Source of the DNA: Acidobacteriota bacterium
GTDB taxonomy: Bacteria > Acidobacteriota > Vicinamibacteria > Vicinamibacterales > CAVVIG01
Direction of reading: 5' to 3'
Length of the DNA stretch: 45,642 nucleotides
Assembly: GCA_003222535.1 (NCBI GenBank)
Contig: QHWJ01000337.1
Span: 1 to 45,642, forward strand
The translations under genes and the position numbers were made by a program. The notes beneath the pieces were generated by a model. It ran no database searches, was not told the origin of the DNA, and saw only the letters and a program-made list of their open reading frames with translations. This document shows, piece by piece, positions 40,946-45,642 of the stretch. Within the stretch, counting starts at the first letter, position 1. The number at the start of each line of letters is the position of its first letter.

Positions 40946-41230
40946 GGACGGCTCCTCTGTGAACGCGCCCGGCCCATTCCAGGCGGTCGCACGGGAGCGT
41001 ATGGGAGGATCGGTGATCGAATTGGTGGGAAAATCCCGGACGCGCGGGCGGGGATCATCGCGTGCGTCTACGGTTGTCTACGGTCTGCCGCGAACCGGTT
41101 TCGTCGTATGCTGTTGATGCTCAGACGCTTGGAGGTGAGAGTCCTCTACCCGGCCTGAGGGAGATGAAGGGTCAGCGACAACGCAAGGGCTGCCGCCGCG
41201 AGCGAGGTCTGAAGGAAGCGCAGTGCAAAC
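40946..41230. other. Gap holding a group II intron 5' relic
   Basis: No gene. The only recognisable content is the intron-like segment 41062-41230. The rest is short open frames without signature. Confidence 0.5.
41062..41230 (+). mobile_element. Group II intron 5' fragment (domain I)
   Basis: 41062 begins GTGCG, the usual 5' end of group II introns. Further on, GGTGAGAGTCC (41135-41145), CGCAAGGGCTGCC and GGTCTGAAGGAAGC with GTGCAAAC (ending 41230) follow the order of conserved domain I segments seen in bacterial introns with a maturase (GTGAGAGTCC, CGCAAGGGTGTCC, AATCTGAAGGAAGC, GGCAAAC). After 41230 the similarity stops. There is no maturase/reverse transcriptase ORF and no domain V/VI. 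It is a truncated, immobile remnant. This is recognised from memory of the family, not from a search. Confidence 0.6.
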
Positions 41231-41275
41231 GTGCGAGTGGATGGACAAATTACTTCAGCGGGTCAGCGTACGTCA

Positions 41276-41976
41276 GTGAGCACAGCTTCCGAGCCGGTCC
41301 TCGATATTCCGTCGCCGACACCGGACCATCTGAAGCAGAAACTGCGGCTGCGCAGGTTCCTGTTCGCCAGCGCGTTCTCCGTGCTGTATCTGATTGTCCT
41401 CGGCGCCTTCCACATGCAGGACAAGATCGGCCGCGCGACATTACTGCAGGCGTGCTCGATCGTCGGCGCGTTGATCATTGTCTTCTCCGGCGTGTTTCGC
41501 GCGGGACTCAATCTCCGATTTCCCGACCCGAGCCTGACAGGGTGGCAGCTTCTGGCATCGGTCTTCACGATGCTTTACATCGTCTACCGGGCTCCGGACA
41601 CACGGCTGGTCTTCACCGCATTCTTTTTCGTCGCGTTCATGTTCGGCATGCTCCGCCACAGTGGCGTGAAGCTCGCCGTGCTCGGCTCGGTCTCGCTCTT
41701 TTCTTTTGCGCTGATGTCTTTGGGCGCTATGGCGGCGAGGAGTTTGTCCAGATCTGCCGGCACACCACGTTGGCGGGGGCGGTCGCCAACGCGGAGCGGC
41801 TGCGCGAGCGAATCGGCGCGCTCGACGTTCCCGTTCCACACTCGATCGGTCGCCTGACGGTATCGATCGGCGTGGCGCAGTACAAGCCGGGTGAAACCAT
41901 CATGCAGACCTTCGCCCGCGCCGATGGGGCACTGCACAAGGCGAAGCAGCGGGACCGCGACCGGGTGGAATGCTAG
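41276..41976 (+). pseudogene. Broken membrane diguanylate cyclase
   Basis: The first frame (from a GTG near 41276, possible from 41231) reads 'LRLRRFLFASAFSVLYLIVL' and has about five more hydrophobic helices to ~41720. Near 41725 a different frame begins directly with the end of a GGDEF domain: 'DVFGRYGGEEFVQIC', 'AVANAERLRERIGAL', 'LTVSIGVAQYKPGET' and 'FARADGALHKAKQRDRDRVE', stop at 41976. The first half of the GGDEF domain, the linker and probably some helices are missing, and the join is out of frame. It is therefore a deletion pseudogene of a membrane-anchored cyclic di-GMP synthase; the GGEEF site itself is intact but not readable from the start. Confidence 0.8.
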
Positions 41977-41977
41977 T

Positions 41978-44113
41978 TCATCGAGCGGGCAGCGTGAAGG
42001 CCACGTACTCGCCTGAATAGTTGCCGCCGCTGATCGCCACGACGATGTACTGCTTCCCGTCCACGAGATACGTCATCGGCGAGGCGCTCTGCGGCGCCGC
42101 CATCCACACCGCGCCGACTTCCTTTCCCGTCGCTTTCTCGTACGCCCTGAGCATGGCGCCGCGTGGGTGCTCGGGAGTCGTCGTGAGCTGCGGGTCGCCC
42201 ATCACGACGAGCGTCTTCGTCACCATGAGACCGATGCCACCGGTGCCCGCCTGTCCCGTCCGGGGAATCGTGAGGCCCTTGAGCGCCGGGTGATTGCGGA
42301 CATTGTCCGGCGTGTCGCCGTGCGGCACCTGCCAGACGATCTCGCCGCGGTCGAGATTGATCGCGGCGATCGTTCCATACGGTGGTTTGAGAATCGTCAA
42401 GCCGTCGACGGTCAGTCCACCACCGCCACCACCGCCGCGACCGCCGCCTTGCGCGGGGGCGGCCGCCGGCGCCGGTGGAGCCGCGGCTTGCGCCTGCGCG
42501 CGCGGCGAGTCGGCCGCGCAGCAGTCACCAGGTCCCAGGACCTCCTGGAATGGCCGCCCGGCGACACCCGACACGTAACGGATATCCGAGAAGCGTGGAG
42601 GCGGCGTGACGAGCGACGTCGCGGTGATGCCGACGTTGTTCGCGTTGGCGATGATGGTATGCGTCTCCGGATCGTAGGCTACGCCCGGCCAGTTGGTGCC
42701 GCCGACCGCATTCCCCATGTTGATCGCGCCGAGGATGCCGTTGACGTCGCCGAGCACCGCCGGGTTGTACATCCAGGGCGCGACCCTGTACCGCTCGAGA
42801 TTCTTGAGCGCCTGCGCCCGCAGCTCCGGTGTGAAGTCGATCAGATCGTCGGGCACCTTGAGCGAGTTGCGGGCATACGCCGGCGGTTTGGTCGGGAACG
42901 GCTGCGTCGGGCTCGTCTTCTCCCCGGGCACGTCGGACTGCGGTACGGGACGCTCCTCGATCGGCCACACGGGCTGCCCGGTCACCCGGTCGAAAACCCA
43001 GAGGAAGGCCTGCTTGCCGGGGACCGCCACCGCTTTGATCGCGCGCCCGTTCACGGTGATGTCCGCCAGGATCGGCGCGGACGACATGTCGTAGTTCCAG
43101 ATCGGATGGTGCACCAGCTGGAAATGCCACTTCCGCTGGCCTGTTTTGAGATCGACGCACACGAGGCTTTCGGCAAACAGGTTGTTCCCGGGCCGATGGC
43201 CGCCGTAGAAGTCCGAGGTGGGCGTCTCCACCGGCAAGTACACCAGGCCCAGCTCCTCATCGACTGTGATTTGACTCCAGACGCCCGTGTTCCCGTTGAC
43301 CGCCCACGACTCGTTCTCCCACGTGTCGCTGCCGAACTCGCCGGGGCGAGGGATGGTGTTGAACGTCCACAACAGCTTGCCCGACCGCGCATCGAACGCG
43401 CGCACGAGGCCCTTCGTGTTGTTGTGCGTCGACACCGTCGCGCCTTCCCGCATCGAGGAGCCGACAATGATCACATCCTTGACGACGGCCGCCGTGGAGT
43501 GCACGCCGATCTCGCCGGTCTCCAGATCGATCGGCTCGCCCTTGCCCTTGACCGCGCCGACCTTCAAGTCGACGATGCCGTCCTTGCCGAACGACGGGAT
43601 CATCGCGCCGTTCTTCGCGTTGAGCTCGACGAGCCGGTAGCCGGTCGTCACGTAAATGACCCGGTCGTCGCCGCTTCCGTCGGTCCAATACGACACGCCG
43701 CGCCCCGAGAGCTGCCGCGGCGCGATCGCCGCCCGTCTCCCTTCGCGGAGGCTGTGCGCCCAGATCATCTCGCCGGTCCTGCCGTCGAGCGCGACCACGG
43801 AACGGCGTGTGCCGCCGGTGGTGTAAAGCACGCCCTTGATCGCGAGCGGCGTTCCCTCCAGCTTGTACTCAGGGCGCGGTCCCAGGCTGTCGGTCTTGAA
43901 ACGCCACGCCACTTCGAGCTTGCCGAAGTTGGTGGCGTTGATCTGATCGAGCGGGGAGTACTTGGTCCCGCGCACGTCCGCGGTGTAGTGGGTCCAGTCG
44001 CCGTTGGCCGTCGAAGGCTGGCGCGGGGCGCCCGCCCGATCCTGGCCCGATAGTCCCGTCGAGATCCCGGCCAGCACCGCGAGCAGCCACAGGAGCTTCA
44101 AGCTGCGTGTCAC
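41978..44113 (-). CDS. PQQ-dependent dehydrogenase (glucose-dehydrogenase-like propeller), periplasmic
   Basis: 711 residues; GTG start at 44113 with AGGAGGGG upstream. Signal 'LLWLLAVLAGISTGLSGQ'. Blades of the quinoprotein fold are evident: 'DWTHYTADVRGTKYSPLDQI', 'VVALDGRTGEMIWAHSLREG', 'VRAFDARSGKLLWTFNTIPR' and 'LVCVDLKTGQRKWHFQLVHH'. The layout is the membrane-glucose-dehydrogenase type without the N-terminal membrane helices. Oddities are Asn in 'VHHPIWNYDMSS' where related enzymes usually have 'WDxD', and a low-complexity Ala/Pro/Gly insert (about residues 540-565, 'GGGRGGGGGGG'). The vicinal 'CCAADS' precedes that insert. The substrate is probably a sugar or polyol. Not adjacent to a cytochrome. 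Confidence 0.85.
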   Translation of the reverse strand: MTRSLKLLWLLAVLAGISTGLSGQDRAGAPRQPSTANGDWTHYTADVRGTKYSPLDQINATNFGKLEVAWRFKTDSLGPRPEYKLEGTPLAIKGVLYTTGGTRRSVVALDGRTGEMIWAHSLREGRRAAIAPRQLSGRGVSYWTDGSGDDRVIYVTTGYRLVELNAKNGAMIPSFGKDGIVDLKVGAVKGKGEPIDLETGEIGVHSTAAVVKDVIIVGSSMREGATVSTHNNTKGLVRAFDARSGKLLWTFNTIPRPGEFGSDTWENESWAVNGNTGVWSQITVDEELGLVYLPVETPTSDFYGGHRPGNNLFAESLVCVDLKTGQRKWHFQLVHHPIWNYDMSSAPILADITVNGRAIKAVAVPGKQAFLWVFDRVTGQPVWPIEERPVPQSDVPGEKTSPTQPFPTKPPAYARNSLKVPDDLIDFTPELRAQALKNLERYRVAPWMYNPAVLGDVNGILGAINMGNAVGGTNWPGVAYDPETHTIIANANNVGITATSLVTPPPRFSDIRYVSGVAGRPFQEVLGPGDCCAADSPRAQAQAAAPPAPAAAPAQGGGRGGGGGGGLTVDGLTILKPPYGTIAAINLDRGEIVWQVPHGDTPDNVRNHPALKGLTIPRTGQAGTGGIGLMVTKTLVVMGDPQLTTTPEHPRGAMLRAYEKATGKEVGAVWMAAPQSASPMTYLVDGKQYIVVAISGGNYSGEYVAFTLPAR

Positions 44114-44343
44114 GTCCCCTCCTCGTGATCCATTGTCACATGTAACGCCTTGGCCGGTCCCAAAGCCGCAGGGCGAGGCTTTCCGCCTTCGCTGAAGCTA
44201 CGGCGGACCGCCGAAGCCTTGGCGGAGGCTGGTCAGCCGCGCCGAACGGCAACGTGTCTGTCTACGCTCGTGGTGAGCCTGTCGAACCACGAGCCCCTAC
44301 TGGTGGCTCGTCCTTCGACAAGCTCAGGACGAGCGATTTGTTC
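44114..44343. repeat. Palindromic repeat cluster
   Basis: Two tandem hairpins: CTCGTGGT/ACCACGAG (44267-44293) and GCTCGTCCT/AGGACGAGC (44306-44334), whose loops carry CTGTCGA or TCGACAAGCTC. A repeat related to the 23594 core lies at 44198-44236 (CTACGGCGGACCGCCGAAGC and on). The second hairpin ends ten bases past the stop of the PEBP gene (44344) and could help end its transcript. Confidence 0.7.
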
Positions 44344-44973
44344 CTACCTGTGGAAGCGCGCGACGAGAACGGCTTTCCCGAGGACGTGGCCGTCCATCGC
44401 GTTGACCACGGCCGTACGCGTTTCGGCCGTTTGTTGCGGCGTGCCCTGTGGCACCTCGAGCCTCGTGTCCAGCGCGTACAATTCGAAGGTGTAGTGATGA
44501 TAGGGACCCGCCGGCGCGCCGGGCCCCATGTAGGCGTTCGATCGGAGGCTCACCTGGCGGCTGCCGTCGGGCAACTCGCCCTGCGCGACGTTTTCCGGGA
44601 GACCCGTCGCCGTCCCCGGGATGTTCCAGATCAACCAGTGCGTGATGTCCATCTTCGAGCCCTTGTTGAGGACGGGCTCGGGATCGTGCATGAGCAGCAC
44701 GAAGCTCTGCGTGCCGGGAGGCACCTGCGACCACTTGAGCTCCGGCGATGGCGCGGTCGCGCCGGCGGCCTGCGTGTACTTGTCGGGGATGACGCCGCCG
44801 TCCTCCCATGCCGTCGACGTCATGATCAGAGGGGGCGTCGCAGGTCCACGACCGCCGCCTCTGGCCTGCCCGCCGCCCCCGGGCGCTTGCGCGATCGCCG
44901 GAGTTGATCCCAGCGCCCACAACGTCGCCGCGGCCAGCAGGCATTTCGCCGATCGCATCACGTTTCTTCGCAT
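44344..44973 (-). CDS. YbhB/YbcL-type PEBP protein, secreted
   Basis: 209 residues from the ATG at 44973, preceded by GAGGAGAAAAG; the longer frame (44994) lacks a good site. Signal 'CLLAAATLWALGSTPAIAQ', then a Gly/Arg-rich linker (~37-50). The PEBP domain starts 'MTSTAWEDGGVIPDKYT' and has 'SPELKWSQVPPGTQSFVLLM' followed by 'HDPEPV', 'THWLIWNIPGTATGLPE' and 'GPYHHYTFELYALDTRLEVP', the conserved Asp-Pro and His ligand-pocket residues. Bacterial YbhB proteins are of unknown role and may bind small anions. It is the outermost reverse gene, divergent from the SWIM/helicase chimera. Confidence 0.93.
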   Translation of the reverse strand: MRRNVMRSAKCLLAAATLWALGSTPAIAQAPGGGGQARGGGRGPATPPLIMTSTAWEDGGVIPDKYTQAAGATAPSPELKWSQVPPGTQSFVLLMHDPEPVLNKGSKMDITHWLIWNIPGTATGLPENVAQGELPDGSRQVSLRSNAYMGPGAPAGPYHHYTFELYALDTRLEVPQGTPQQTAETRTAVVNAMDGHVLGKAVLVARFHR

Positions 44974-45035
44974 GGCTTTTCTCCTCGCGCGCACGTCGCG
45001 CGTACCGCGGCTATGTTACATAATCCGCGCGTGAG

Positions 45036-45642
45036 ATGGCGCATCTGCGCGGCATTGTGACGCAGGCCCTGGCCCCGGTCCTGACACCCCACGGCCGCCT
45101 GCTGCTCGCGCCGGTGGATGATGCGCCGGCCCTGGCGCCGGATCAGTCGCGCAGGATCGAGGAGTCTTTTGCGCGCGGATCCGGTCACGGGCTCCTGCGG
45201 CTCGGCGCGGCAGAAGTCGGGAGCGTGCTCCCGCCCGTGTTCGGCTACTGGCGGGAATTCTCCGCCCGCTTTGTGACAGCCGTGTGCACGCTGTCGGACG
45301 CCGGCGATCGCGGAGTGCTGGCTGCCAGGACGTTCTGGGGCAAAGCCTGGTGCGACAGCCTCGAGCGCTACAGCGACTACGCGAATCGGCTGCCACGCGG
45401 CCGGACCTACATCCGCAACGGATCGGTCGTCGATCTGCAGATCGCGCCGGGGAGAATCGGTGCGATGGTGAGCGGCTCAGACCTCTATCGGATCGAGGTG
45501 AAAGTCGCCGCCGTAACGAGGGCCAGATGGACTGCCATCTGCAGGGATTGTGCGGGCGCCATCGACTCGCTCGTCGAGTTGCTGCAGGGACGGCTCTCGC
45601 CGGGCGTGATGGCGCGCATGTGTCAGGAGAAGACGGGTCTGT
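45036..45642 (+). CDS. SNF2-helicase N-terminus fused to SWIM zinc-finger protein (partial, chimera)
   Basis: Open from the ATG at 45036 to the right edge, 202 residues visible. Residues 1-~83 ('GIVTQALAPVLTPHGRLLLA', 'LPPVFGYWREFSARFVTAVC') are like the extreme N-terminus of bacterial SNF2/DEAD helicases. From ~93 on, 'RTFWGKAWCDSLERYSDYAN', 'RLPRGRTYIRNGSVVDLQIA' and 'CRDCAGAIDSLVELLQGRLS' are those of the separate SWIM zinc-finger protein usually encoded just downstream of that helicase. The helicase ATPase region and the SWIM protein's own N-terminus are missing and the frame stays open, so this appears to be an in-frame deletion fusion. The SWIM Cys/His cluster itself would lie beyond the edge. 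Confidence 0.75.
   Translation, partial: MAHLRGIVTQALAPVLTPHGRLLLAPVDDAPALAPDQSRRIEESFARGSGHGLLRLGAAEVGSVLPPVFGYWREFSARFVTAVCTLSDAGDRGVLAARTFWGKAWCDSLERYSDYANRLPRGRTYIRNGSVVDLQIAPGRIGAMVSGSDLYRIEVKVAAVTRARWTAICRDCAGAIDSLVELLQGRLSPGVMARMCQEKTGL

Noticed and set aside
42167-44053. A 628-codon plus-strand frame
   Set aside because: Antisense shadow of the PQQ dehydrogenase; high-GC third positions keep the opposite strand open.

Overview
The window looks like a high-GC chromosome segment from an acidobacterium, most likely class Vicinamibacteria. The reasons are a PadR-ADOP pair (a PadR repressor overlapping a double-FtsX permease), several secreted proteins with the 'DPDLxGVW' type opening common in that phylum, a TonB-type barrel with an N-terminal carboxypeptidase-like domain, a CBM9/DUF5916 outer-membrane protein, DUF6152, PQQ dehydrogenases with Gly-rich inserts, and palindromic intergenic repeats. 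The assignment is inference from gene content; there is no rRNA in the window.

Layout. 1-4115: tail of one ADOP permease, a gap holding the 3' half of a tRNA-Met gene, then padR and a complete ADOP permease. 5078-8976: sugar isomerase/epimerase-like protein, SGNH hydrolase, and on the other strand an epoxide hydrolase with a coiled-coil protein. 9276-9575: a small membrane protein, then 1 kb without a supported gene. 10612-22045: a forward carbohydrate locus with a GH-A/GT2 fusion, an outer-membrane barrel, an ABC exporter fused to an APH-type kinase, a second kinase, a ChbG/YdjC deacetylase and a CgeB-like glycosyltransferase. 22141-29157 (reverse): a MASE1 diguanylate cyclase, then an overlapping operon of two ATP-grasp enzymes, an MFS transporter and a DUF5916 barrel. 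29663-34082 (reverse): a lanthanide-type methanol/alcohol dehydrogenase operon (hydrolase, xoxF, xoxJ, xoxG). 34312-36817 (forward): three secreted proteins of unknown function. 36830-44973 (reverse, mostly): NHL propeller, small secreted protein, BNR/sialidase-like propeller, a second PQQ dehydrogenase and a PEBP protein; between them lie a broken diguanylate cyclase and a group II intron relic. From 45036 off the right edge runs a chimeric SNF2-helicase/SWIM gene.

The most unusual part is 10.6-29.2 kb. Two tightly coupled operons carry glycosyltransferases, two APH-fold kinases (one fused to an exporter), a carbohydrate deacetylase, two ATP-grasp enzymes with an ITPK/RimK-like active site, an MFS exporter and two outer-membrane barrels. 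I cannot match this set to a described pathway. Three short ORFs inside it are N-terminal or internal pieces of the same enzyme families (ATP-grasp at 13175, APH kinase at 16014, glycosyltransferase at 18871), so the locus seems to have lost extra copies of its own genes. A working idea is assembly, phosphorylation or amino-acid/sugar modification, and export of a glycoconjugate.

The second theme is decay. It shows in the half tRNA, the truncated paralogues, the out-of-frame GGDEF fusion, the intron fragment, the in-frame helicase-SWIM deletion chimera and several palindromic repeats, two of which lie inside or against coding starts.
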